Shown here: piece by piece, positions 30,218 to 39,296 of the stretch
Numbering within the stretch: position 1 is the first letter of the stretch
How the letters are laid out: each line of letters begins with the position of its first letter
NCBI GenBank assembly: GCA_039707465.1
Contig: CM077643.1
Coordinates: 378,736,419-378,800,418, forward strand
Direction: 5' to 3'
DNA: 64,000 bases
DNA from: Rhabdophis nuchalis
Lineage: Eukaryota > Chordata > Lepidosauria > Squamata > Natricidae
Notes under the pieces: model-generated
What the model was told of the DNA's origin: nothing
Databases searched by the model: none
The model's input: only the letters and a program-made list of their open reading frames with translations
Position numbers and translations under genes: made by a program

Positions 30218-31546
30218 TATCGTCCTGTCTCCAACCTCCACTTTCTAGTGAAGGTTGTTGAGAGTGTGGTGGCTCAACAGTTTCCGCGACACTTGGAGGA
30301 AGTTGATTACCTAGACCCGCGCCAGTCCGGCTTCCGACCCGGGCACAGCACCGAGACGGCATTGGTCGCGTTGGTTGATGATCTCTGGAGGGCGCGGGAT
30401 AGAGGATATTCCTCTATCCTAGTCCTATTAGACCTCTCAGCGGCTTTTGATACCATCGACCATGGTATCCTATTGCGCCGACTGGGGGGGTTGGGGCTGG
30501 GAGGCACCGTTTTGCGGTGGTTCTCATCCTACCTCTCTGGTCGGTCGCAATATGTGTTGGCAGGGGGGCAGAGGTCGGCCTCGAGACCCCTCATATGTGG
30601 GGTTCCTCAGGGGTCGGTCCTCTCGCCCCTACTGTTCAACACATATATGAAGCCGCTGGGTGAGATCATCCGTGGTTTTGGGGTGGGATATCATCTGTAC
30701 GCTGATGATACTCAGTTGTACATATCCACCCCAGACCACCCCAACGATGCCGTCGAGGTTATGTCCCGGTGCTTGGAAGCCGTACGGATCTGGATGGGTG
30801 GTAACAAACTCAAGCTCAACCCGTCCAAGACTGAGTGGCTGTGGCTTCCGGCACCCCGGTTCAGCCAGATTACTCCAACTCTGGCCATTGGGGGCGAAAC
30901 CCCGGCCCCCGTGGAGAGGGCGCGCAATTTGGGTGTCCTCCTGGATTCCCGGCTGTCTATGGAAGATCATGTGGCAGCCGTGGCCAGGGGGGCGTTTCAT
31001 CAGGTACGCCTGATGCGCCAATTGCGCCCCTTACTGGACCGGGGTGCCTTACGCACAGTCACTCAAGCACTCGTCACCTCTCGACTCGACTACTGTAATG
31101 CTCTCTACATGGGGCTCCCCTTGAGGTGCACCCGAAAGCTGCAGCTAGTCCAGAACGCAGCCGCGCGGGTGATTACGGGAGCCCCCAGATGCTCCCACAT
31201 AACACCGATCCTGCGCGAGCTGCACTGGCTTCCTGTGGTCTTTCGGGTGCGCTTCAAGGTCTTGACGACCATCTTTAAAGCGCTCCATGGCTCGGGGCCT
31301 AGTTATATGCGAGACCGCCTCCTGCCCCATACATCCCTCAGACCGATACGCTCCCACAGAGAGGGCCTCCTCAGGGTGCCGTCGGCTGGACAATGCCGAC
31401 TGGCGACACCCAGGGGAAGAGCCTTCTCTGTGGCGGGCCCTGCCCTTTGGAACGACCTACCCCCTGAACTCCGCACCATCTCCGACCTCCGCCTCTTCCG
31501 CAAGTGTCTGAAGACACACCTATTCCATCTAGCCGGCCTAGCGTAA
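30218..31546 (+). pseudogene. L2 ORF2 fragment, reverse transcriptase (open but truncated)
   Basis: The 442 codons from YRPVSNLHF to LAGLA are open. Order of landmarks: [19 protein letters not shown], the catalytic block [19 protein letters not shown], the second catalytic motif YADD, SRLDYCNALYMGLP and LWNDLPPELR. The upstream open codons (from 30158) belong to the MITE, so no native start exists. The product would lack both the endonuclease and the first RT segments. The lack of any disabling mutation in 1.3 kb suggests recent insertion. Confidence 0.88.
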
Positions 31547-31743
31547 CCTCCATACTGATTATTAGATAGTTTTAAATTTGGGATTTTAATTCGGTTTTTA
31601 GCGCAGGGTTTATTTATTAGAATAAGTATTTTAAATTTTGATATATTTTATATATTTTGTATCTATTTTAACATCCCTGTGCGCCGCCCTGGGTCCATTT
31701 GGAGAAGGGCGGGGTATAAATTTAATAAATAAATAAATAAATA
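30218..31743 (+). mobile_element. L2-type LINE, 1.5 kb, ORF intact, 5'-truncated
   Basis: The insertion starts at the NYRPVSN-equivalent codons and runs through an uninterrupted RT ORF, a 3' UTR (GTGCGCCGCCCTGGGTCC, AAGGGCGGGGTATAAATTTA) and a TAAA tail (31721-31743). It lies cleanly inside the MITE between GGAGCACTC and AGCCTCCTAAAGG. Confidence 0.92.
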
Positions 31744-31995
31744 AGCCTCCTAAAGGCTATGCATGGCCATTTTGTGATAAAAACAGACCAATTGTTGCTC
31801 GTTTTTCCCCCCCCCAGCCCCCAGGAGCACTCTACAAGCCTCTTAAAGGCTATACATGCCCTTTTTTTGACAAAAAACAGGCCCATTTTCGCAAAAAATG
31901 GGCTGTTTTTGGGAGGCCTGCAGAGCGCAAAAACGTATTTTTTAAATTTGCCTCTTCAAAATGTTGGTGCATCTTATACTCTGAAAAATACGGTA

Positions 31996-32465
31996 CTTGG
32001 GTTTTCGTTGCCAGATAAGAAGAAAGTAATGTTTTTTCTGACGACTTCATTTTATCTGCCAACCCATCTCTTCAGCCTTCCTTCCCCGAGGAAGTGGTTT
32101 GTATTGTATTGATTACTTATTTATGAAGCTTCTGCCCCAGTACATGCAATTCAAAAGATTCTTGGCAGCTTACAGCTTGCAAGTTAAAACATCAACAGTC
32201 TGATTAAAACTCCAAACAGGGACCATCAAAAGCAACCTAAACAAGGGAAAACAATAGAATAAGGACAAAAAAATGGGGGGAAAATAATTAAATATGGTAT
32301 CATACAGGAGAGAATACTTTATACACACAGTAGTTTGGTCTTCAACATTTTCTTAACGATTAGCAAAAAGGGAGCTACCTTGAGTTTTGTCAGCAGGCTG
32401 TTCCAAAGCACCAGAATTGACCCTCCCCCCCAAAAGAGAGCAGTGCCTTGTAGCTTTACTCCCTC
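31996..32465 (-). mobile_element. older L2-like LINE 3' fragment (32100-32465)
   Basis: From 32108 the block TTTATGAAGC and CAGCTTACAGCTTGCAAG looks like a LINE 3' UTR. The minus strand at 32460-32330 reads LFFGGGSILVLWNSLL, the diverged form of the L2 'LWN.LP' C-terminal motif. It is clearly older than the other L2 copies. Positions 31996-32100 are unassigned. Confidence 0.5.
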
Positions 32466-32470
32466 CAACC

Positions 32471-32667
32471 CAGTAGTGGGTTTCTGCAGGCTTGCACCTA
32501 CTTGCGAGAGCCGGTTGGTGAAATTTAGAGAACCGGTGAGAGGGGGTTCCACCGGCGTACCTGAAAGTAAATCTGGCCCGCCGCTGCCAGTGACCCAACG
32601 GGAAGGAAAGGAAAGGACAGGAAAGGAAAGGAAGGAAGGAAGGAAGGAAGGAAGAAAAGAAAGAGAG

Positions 32668-32726
<59 letters not shown>

Positions 32727-32900
32727 ATTTATCATCACAATTGAGTCCAAAATTTTGATTGCTAAGCAAGAGCGTTAAATGAGTTTCACCATATTTTAAA
32801 AGGTGGCCACTCTCACCCTGTCACATGACTGCCAAGCCACGCCCACAAAATAGGCCACACCTACAGAGTAGGTTCTAAAAAAAATTGAAACCCACCACTG
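32471..32900. mobile_element. hAT-type MITE with a GAAA/GGAA array, perfect TSD
   Basis: CAGTAGTGGGTTTC and GAAACCCACCACTG are exact inverted ends, flanked by the perfect duplication CTCCAACC (32463-32470 and 32901-32908). About 115 bp of GGAA then GAAA repeats (32611-32726) have expanded inside. Confidence 0.93.
32611..32726. repeat. (GGAA)n-(GAAA)n microsatellite
   Basis: Purine tetranucleotide repeats inside the hAT element; the serial change from GGAA to GAAA suggests two expansion phases. Confidence 0.95.
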
Positions 32901-32946
32901 CTCCAACCTCACAGAAATGTGGGGCTATGAGTAGCTTCTCCTTCGG

Positions 32947-33346
32947 TACAGGTAGTCCTCAACTTACAACACTTCGGTTTGTGATCATTCAGTTACAACA
33001 GCACTGAAAAAAAGTGACATATGGCCATTTTTCACATTTACGACCTTTGCAGTATTCCTATTGTTACATGATTTACATTCGGATGCTTGACAATTGACTC
33101 ACCTTTATAACTGTTGCAGTGTCCCAGGGTCACATGATCCCCTTTTGCAATCTTCTGACAAGTAGAGTCAATGGGGAAACCAGATTCACGCAACAACTGT
33201 GTTACTAGTTTAACAATTGCAATGATTCACTTATCAGATGTGGCAAGAAAAGTCGTAAAAGGGGACAAAACTCACTTAACAAATTTCTCACTTAATAACA
33301 TAAATTTTGGACTCAATTTGTTGTCATAGGTTTAGGACTACTTGTA
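32947..33346. mobile_element. ACAGGTAGTCC element, full length
   Basis: The ends TACAGGTAGTCCTCAACTTA and AGGACTACTTGTA are inverted repeats that include TA at the outer edge, compatible with a Tc1/mariner-type TA target. The 400-bp interior has no ORF. This is the reference copy for the fragments listed elsewhere. Confidence 0.75.
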
Positions 33347-33499
33347 TTTTAATAGATTGAGCTGGTTGGAATATGTGCCCAATAGGTGCTGCCACATAAC
33401 TCAAACATTAGTGAATGAAGACCTGTCTTTGTAGAAATAATATTGATCAGTTTCAACCAAGACGTTGGTGTTCTGCATAATAATGTTACAGGTAATAAC

Positions 33500-33906
33500 C
33501 AGTGGTGGGATTAATTTTTTTTACTACCGGTTCTGTGGACGTGGCCTGGTGGGCGTGGCATGGTTTGGTGGGCATGGCATGGTTTGGTGGGCATGGCATG
33601 GTTTGGTGGGCATGGCATGGTTTGGTGGGCATGGCATGGTTTGGTGGGCGTGGCATGGTTTGGTGGGCATGGCATGGTTTGGTGGGCGTGGCAAGGGGAA
33701 GGATACTGTATAATCTCCATTCCCTCCCTACTCCAGGGGAAGGGTACTGCAAAATCCCTATTTCCTCCTGATCAGCTGGGACTCGGAGGCAGAGAAAATG
33801 GGGGCGGGGCCAGTCAGAGGTGGCATTTCCCGGTTCTCCGAACTACTCAAAATTTCTGCTATCGGTTCTCCAGAACTGGTCAGAACCTGCTGAATTACCA
33901 CCTCTG
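33500..33906. mobile_element. hAT-type MITE with 20-bp minisatellite, near-perfect TSD
   Basis: CAGTGGTGGGATTAA and ACCACCTCTG ends are flanked by GTAATAAC (33492-33499) and GTAATAAT (33907-33914), matching at 7 of 8. Positions 33550-33695 hold about seven copies of the unit GCATGGCATGGTTTGGTGGG. Confidence 0.9.
33550..33695. repeat. 20-bp minisatellite (GCATGGCATGGTTTGGTGGG)
   Basis: The units are nearly identical and show CATGGC/CGTGGC variants. The sister element at 46301-46596 has only two or three degenerate units here, so the array grew in this copy. Confidence 0.93.
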
Positions 33907-33914
33907 GTAATAAT

Positions 33915-34364
33915 CAATTTCTACATAAACTGATAAGACTTATGAGTTCCTGATTTCCATTTTAAAATTTGGCAGTACACTGATTCTTTTCCAATAAAAG
34001 ATTGATGTTACAGTACATTATATATTTCTGGTACAAAATCGACGTCTCATCCAACAAGACTAGAATGGATCTCATCCTTGGTTAGGTAGGATCAGTGTAT
34101 ACATATGAACCAGCAGGACTTTCAAATCTCAGCGTCCTTTCATCAGCTGGCAACCCTAATGGTAAGAAATCCTCCAGTTAGGAAAAATACTAGACAGGAA
34201 ACCCAGGAGAGCCAGATTTATTTCCAAGATCTCCACTTGCCTATTTTTATCCTCAAGCAAAGGGAAGATTTTTTTTTAAAAAAAGCAGCTAGTTGGCTTC
34301 AACCCACAGCATATAACTCATTTAATGTAACACTGCCACAAGATTCAGTGATAGCAATAGATGT
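33915..34364. other. unassigned sequence
   Basis: AT-rich; no element edge or exon found. Confidence 0.35.
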
Positions 34365-34530
34365 ATATTGCAGTTGACCTTGGGAGATCTCAGAAAGCTA
34401 AGCAGGTTTGGAGCTGTCTTGTGCTTGACTGAGAAACCACAAGGAAATAAGCAAGAATGGAATATAGGGGAAGCAATCCAGGAAGAAGGCAATGGTAGCC
34501 ATTTTGGTGTTATTGTCAAGAAATCTACAC
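34365..34530 (+). mobile_element. 5S rRNA-derived SINE
   Basis: GAGATCTCAGAAAGCTAAGCAGG is almost exactly the 5S rRNA segment around the A-box/intermediate element (quoted beyond its core only for location 34385-34407). A diverged 5S 3' half follows, then a SINE body with CCAGGAAGAAGGCAATGG. It lacks intact 5S ends, so it is not a 5S gene. Confidence 0.7.
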
Positions 34531-34776
34531 GAATGGACCCAGGAAGAGGTGCATAACTCCAAAGGATCTTACTTTTTCAAAGGAAGCTGAGTAAATCTGT
34601 GGTAGAAGTAGCTATTAGATATGAAAACTGAATGGCATTTTCATGTTTTTAAAAGAATCAATATGCTGTTGAATGCCAGGCAAACAAAAAGAGATCTGCC
34701 ATTTCATTCTCTGTCAATGGATTTGCCAGAGTATTTGCTTGGTCATTATGAAAACGGAATACAGATCCATATAAAT
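34531..34776. other. unassigned sequence
   Basis: Short interval with no recognised feature. Confidence 0.3.
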
Positions 34777-35300
34777 CAGGGTTGTCAAACAGAAGGCCCA
34801 AGGGCCGGATCCAGCCCATGGGGTGCTTAGATCTGACCTGTAGAGCTGCGCTGGAAACAGTGAAGGACTGCCCCGTGATGCCTCTGCCAGTGAAAATGGG
34901 ACCCGTGGATGGCCCTCCCAAGCTCTGTTTTCATTGGCAGAGGGTTGTAGGAGGCTGTTGCACGCAAAAATGGCGCTCAGGAGCCCGTTTCCACTGGCAA
35001 AGCACTTGGGCCACCACAGGCACCCCCAACATGAGTGACATTGAGTTAGCCACGCCACCTGGCCACGCCCCCAGCCCTCCCAAGCTCTGTTTTCATTGGC
35101 AGAGGGTTGAAGGAGGCTGTTGCATGCAAAAATGGCGCTCAGGAGCCCGTTTCCACTGGCAAAGCACTTGGGCCACCAGAGACACCCCCAACATGAGTGA
35201 TGTTGAGTTAGCCACGCCCCCGGCCCACGCCCCCCCAGCCCTCCCAAGATCAAACACAACCCTGATGTGGCCCTCAATGAAATCGAGTTTGACACCCCTG
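34777..35300. mobile_element. hAT-type MITE (CAGGGTTGTCAAAC...GTTTGACACCCCTG) with internal duplication
   Basis: Inverted ends enclose 524 bp. The flanks ATATAAAT and ACATAGAT match at 6 of 8. A 162-bp segment is tandemly duplicated (about 34913-35074 and 35075-35236); both copies contain AAGCTCTGTTTTCATTGGCA and TGGCGCTCAGGAGCCCG. Confidence 0.82.
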
Positions 35301-35931
35301 ACATAGATGGATCTTTGGTCAGTAAGACTGTTGGTGCTTCTATATAATACATATTATCATCAAGTTTAAAAGATGAGGCTAAAGAAAGGGGTACAGCTAA
35401 GGAGATGAAGGCTTGCATGTTTCCCACATGCAGGGAACATTTGGATCAGCTTTTCTCAGTATAATACTCTCCAGATGCAAACCACTCAGCTGCAGACCAT
35501 GGGGAATTATTGAAAAAGGAGTGCCGCAAAATTTGCATGATTCCTTACAATTTTAGCACTGTGTGGGAAGGGACTCCAAGTTGGCCCTCTGCCTGAAGTG
35601 CTAAATCAGCAGAAGGAAAAATACAACAGTGCTTAGCTAAATTACCAGAGCATTGTAGAATGAGCAAGTAGTGCCATCGACCCTGTGGCTTTATTTGGTT
35701 ATTCAGCTCCCTCATCTTCTGCATCCCACCTGCAATGTTTTCTGGCCGGTCTTTTGATTTTGCTTAGGTTTATTATTCTTGGTTGCTTGTAAAGGTCAAC
35801 TTGCTTCTGGATAGTGGCTGGATCAGCAATCGTTAATAATGCATTGTAAGTTGGGCAGAGCAGGTAATTCAGTTTGCAAAATGGAACGGAAGCTGCAAAG
35901 AATCTTATATATTTGTGCAAATCTGCTACAG
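35301..35931. other. unassigned sequence
   Basis: No element edges; the 82-codon minus-strand opening at 35699-35947 is unsupported. Confidence 0.35.
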
Positions 35932-36312
35932 TACAGGTAGTCCTCAACTTACAACCATTTATTTAGTGACCAGTACAATACCACTGGAAAATGACACTTA
36001 TGACTGGTTTTCATATTCTGTTGCAGCATTCCTATGGTCACATGATCAATATTCCGGCACTTGGCAACTGGCATGTATTTATGACAGTTGCACTGTCCTG
36101 GGGTCATTTGATCTCACCACTTGTAACCTGGCTTCCGAGAAGCAAAGTCAGTGAGTGAAGCCAGATTTGCTTAATGACAGCAAGAGTCACTTAACAATTG
36201 CAGTGATTTGCTTAACAACTGTGGCAAAAAGGTTGTAAGATGGAGCAAAACTCACTTAACCACTGCCTTGCTTAGCAACAGAAATGTGGTTGCAAGTCAA
36301 GGAATATGTGTA
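35932..36312. mobile_element. ACAGGTAGTCC element, full length
   Basis: TACAGGTAGTCCTCAACTTA at the left and GCAAGTCAAGGAATATGTGTA at the right bound a 381-bp copy collinear with 32947-33346. The right end is more diverged. Confidence 0.72.
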
Positions 36313-37066
36313 TTTGAGACAAATTTCCAAACTAACCATGAAATGGCTTTAGGGCAGATCAATGTTTTGGAACAGCTCCACAGTCAGCAGGATTGAATAT
36401 TATTCAGGATCTGGGAAGATCCCAAAATGTAGTCCATGTAGGGAGCTCAGGGGTTGTTCTTAAGCTAGATAGGTTCTGCAAAGAAGAATGGGGGAAAATA
36501 TCAAAACATCAAACGCAAGACTAAAAATACATTCTGTAAAATACAGAAAGTACATTATTCCTTTCTGCCAAAGGAAGTGATACAACGTAGTGTCTGAGCT
36601 GCCTAAGTTTTTTTCATCTACCATATTCACCATTTTCTTATTTTGAATCTAATAATATATATGTATAATATATATTCATGTATTTATATACATATTGTAG
36701 AGCTAATTTGTAGAGTATTTAACTTTGTACTCTGTGGGAACTGTTCATTTAGAGGTTTGTTCAAACATACAATTTGCTCCCAAAATATATATTTTATTCA
36801 GATTTCTCTGCTAAATGCTCTGTAAAAATGGGTACATAGGTTAATTAAATTTGCAGGAATAAGAAAAAGGAGGTTAAATAAAGCATCATTGAACAACTCC
36901 TGCTAACTAAATGGGCATGTCCATGCATTTTCTTGGAAGGAATACCAAAATAATTTGCTGTTGCATTTTCCCAGCATGCTGGCTGGGGAATTCTGGGAAC
37001 TTAAATACTGATTTAAATACTAGCAAAGCCTGATCGACTCAATCAGATAAAGCCAGCTGCTGATAT

Positions 37067-37105
<39 letters not shown>

Positions 37106-37259
37106 TGCAGATTTAGAAAAATAATATCAAATTTCTGTGTATGATTAGTATCTCAATGTTTCTATTATTACTTACAGTTTTAGGGCTGATCCAAGATATC
37201 TAGATGCCTCAAGTAGACAATCCCCCCAAAAGAGCTCAAAATGTAACTCTCCCAAGGTG
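36313..37259. other. unassigned; AT-rich, (GT)n at 37068-37106
   Basis: TA-rich stretch at 36645-36695, a fragment of a hairpin MITE arm (GGCTGGGGAATTCTGGGA) at 36983-37000, and a GT/GC dinucleotide run at 37068-37106. Confidence 0.5.
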
Positions 37260-37267
37260 CGCTAATG

Positions 37268-37403
37268 CAGGGGTCTCCAACCTTTGCAACTTTAAGTCTG
37301 TAGGACTTCAGCTCCCAGAATTCTCCAGCCAGCTTTTGCTGGCTGGAGAATTCTGGGAGCTGAAGTCCTTCAGACTTAAAGTTGCAAAGGTTGGAGACCC
37401 CTG
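37268..37403. mobile_element. hairpin hAT MITE, perfect TSD, near-perfect palindrome
   Basis: CAGGGGTCTCCAACC and GGTTGGAGACCCCTG end 66-base arms that pair with about one mismatch around a short TTTTGCT loop. The duplication CGCTAATG is exact (37260-37267 and 37404-37411). It is the youngest-looking hairpin copy and lies about 1.9 kb upstream of the KIF3C start codon. Confidence 0.95.
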
Positions 37404-37411
37404 CGCTAATG

Positions 37412-38339
37412 AATACCCTAACAAACCCATGGAAATGAAAAGGCTGTGTATTATTTTAGGAGACCAACTGCTGTATGACCACTAGATGACAGCAAATAAC
37501 TTGTCTTTTTCCAGAGATTTTTGCAGCCCAGATCTGGCAAGGAAGTGGGGCTAGAGAAGAGTTGTTTAGGAGAACTTGCTGGGCTGTGCCATCTGCGTGA
37601 GATCTGCCTTTCCTTCTGCTAGGCTGCTTTGCGTTCCAAATTGATTTTTCCCCCCTTTTCTGGGCTGAAGAAAAAAAGTTCTTTTGTAGTCCTGCCTAAT
37701 CTTGAATTTGCCCCAGTCACCCCAACCACACATGAAATGACTTAACAGGAGCCTACCTTTTAAAAAGGCTATGGAGGAATAACATGCACATTGGTTTTGA
37801 TTAATCTGCTCAAATCGGCCACTCTTTACTACATCATAACCCCAGGATGCCCAGCAGTGTGGGAGATGTCAACAGCCACTAGGCTGGGAAAGGTTTTCGT
37901 AAATGGTGCTGGTCCCAAAAATTCAAATGTGCATCCAATTCTGACTATGATATATCATGGTCTTTCTCTTGATCCGGAGGCTCCCTGTTTTGCTCCGAAT
38001 GGCCGAAACAATGGCCTGACTCTGTTGTTACATCCCCAAACCCCCATAATTTCAACCTAAGACTCTCTACTGTTGGCCTCACCCCATTCCTAAGAGGTCT
38101 CTAAGGGGCATGCATAAGTGCACCAGCGTGCCTACCGTCCCTGTCCTACTATCTCCCTTTATTCGTACCCATTTCCTGTGTTCATATTTATGTTTATACT
38201 TATACCTGTTATCTTTTACATGTCTGACAAACTAACTAAAATAAATAGACAAGCACGCCTGTCCCTTTAAGAAACAACCCCACGCCTCCCCTCCCACCCA
38301 CACACTCCAGCCTACCGCACCAGCCTACCTTCTACCAGT
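37412..38339. other. KIF3C upstream region; probable old repeat at 37880-38240
   Basis: Positions 37930-38240 (CACCCCATTCCTAAGAGGTC, AAGGGGCATGCATAAGTGC) resemble, from memory, a repeat common in squamate transcripts. No second copy exists in this window to confirm it. No neighbouring gene is seen on the opposite strand. Confidence 0.35.
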
Positions 38340-39296
38340 CAACCGGCTCAGAGTTGCATCCTTCTCCCCTTGTGGGTGAAGAAGACAACAAAGGCAGGAC
38401 TACGTCCCCCAGGATGCTTTGCGAGCAGTGGGCGGGGTAGTCGAGGAGCCGCTGGCGTTCCCCTTCTGGGGGTGGGCAGCATCTGAGGATGAGGAGACGC
38501 TTTCTGTTATCATCACCCAGCCCCCCTTCCGCCCTCCCGCGGTTGGCTTTTCCGTTCCAGGGCAGCCACCAGCAAGCCAAGCGCCGGCAGCCCATCTCCA
38601 CCCCTCCACCCTCCCACCGGATCAGCAACGGCGGCGGCAGCAGCAGGAGCATCTCCCTCCGGGCGCTGCTTTCCCCCTCCCTCCCTCTCTCCCCTCCCTC
38701 CCTTCTGTTTTCCTCCCTCGTTCCCTGACGTGCGAGAGGGGCGGCAGCTGCCGCTGTTGCCGCTGCTTGGGCTGCAATGAATGAGCATCCAGCGCTGCGA
38801 CTCGCGAGCCCTTCGGATCGCATGGAGCCGCCGCGAAGCTCTTGAAGATCAGGAAGAAAGCGAGCCTAAGGCAGAGCGAGGGGGGGGGGCTCACGCCGTC
38901 CGCCGCCTGCGGGGAAGGCTGCAACCGCACCGTTTCCCCCCCTCTTATCTCTCTTCTTCCTCCCACCCACCCACCCCCTTTCTTCCAGGCGGGATAAGCC
39001 GGCATGGGTGGTCCGCGGTCCGAGGCGGGATGCCGTGAGCGGAGCACGCCTTGACTCTTACCTATTGTGCGAAGAGAAGACGGCGCCGCTCACCGCAGCC
39101 GCGCCAGCCTGTCAAGTCCGCTGCCGCAGCGGAGCAGCCCCCCAGCAGCAACCGCGGAGCGGAGAGGAGGACGAGGACCTCATGCCTAGGAACGGTGCGG
39201 TCGCTGCCCAGCCCTGACAGCCGAAGGGCAAGGAAAGACACCCCCCGCCACCCTCCCCCACCGCCGGGAGCAAGGGACCCCCGACTCGGTTTCGCC
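38340..39296 (+). promoter_or_regulatory. KIF3C: KIF3C CpG-island promoter and 5' leader
   Basis: GC content and CpG density rise sharply from about 38340 and stay high into the coding exon. Visible sites are a GC box (GGGCGGGG, 38430-38437) and a ZNF143/Staf-like sequence ACTACGTCCCCCAGGATGC (38399-38417). No TATA box is evident, typical for a housekeeping or neuronal CpG promoter. The start of transcription cannot be placed exactly. Short upstream frames beginning with ATG at 39004 (16 codons) and 39182 (11 codons) would lie in the leader if transcription starts upstream of them. Confidence 0.75.
39182..39217 (+). promoter_or_regulatory. uORF in the KIF3C leader
   Basis: ATG CCT ... TGA encodes 11 residues and ends 79 bases before the main start codon, in another frame. 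The context of its ATG (CTC before, C after) is poor, so leaky scanning is expected. It is real only if included in the mRNA. Confidence 0.35.

Larger units (their letters stand above)
29969..31995. mobile_element. Tc1/mariner-like MITE carrying a nested L2
   Basis: TA-CTGTATTTTTCAGAGTATAAG at the left and CTTATACTCTGAAAAATACGG-TA at the right are inverted repeats next to TA dinucleotides. Without the L2 (30218-31743) the MITE is about 500 bp. It aligns with the intact 430-bp copy at 45428-45857, including TTTAGGAGGCTTCCAGA and CCCCAGGAGCA. Confidence 0.85.

Noticed and set aside
32319..32778. Frames with KKERKE or SFLSF repeats
   Set aside because: Translations of the GGAA/GAAA microsatellite.
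33465..33910. Repetitive frames (GMVWWAWHGLV, CHAHQTMPCPPNH) as a possible repeat-protein gene
   Set aside because: They are translations of a 20-bp minisatellite within a hAT element bounded by its own TIRs and target duplication.
34365..34530. Functional 5S rRNA gene
   Set aside because: Only part of 5S is present, with diverged ends and SINE body sequence downstream.
1..38300. RAB10, the expected head-to-head neighbour of KIF3C in mammals
   Set aside because: I looked for a minus-strand exon with a Rab P-loop and found none. It may lie outside the window.
38332..39047. Several overlapping minus-strand frames in the CpG island as a divergent gene
   Set aside because: GC-rich sequence is poor in stop codons. 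The frames have no recognisable domain, and no divergent neighbour could be identified.
39051..39296. Upstream extension of the KIF3C protein to 39051
   Set aside because: That extension would begin with TTG and encodes basic, Pro/Arg-rich sequence unlike any kinesin-2 N-terminus. The ATG at 39297 has a good context and matches the family start.
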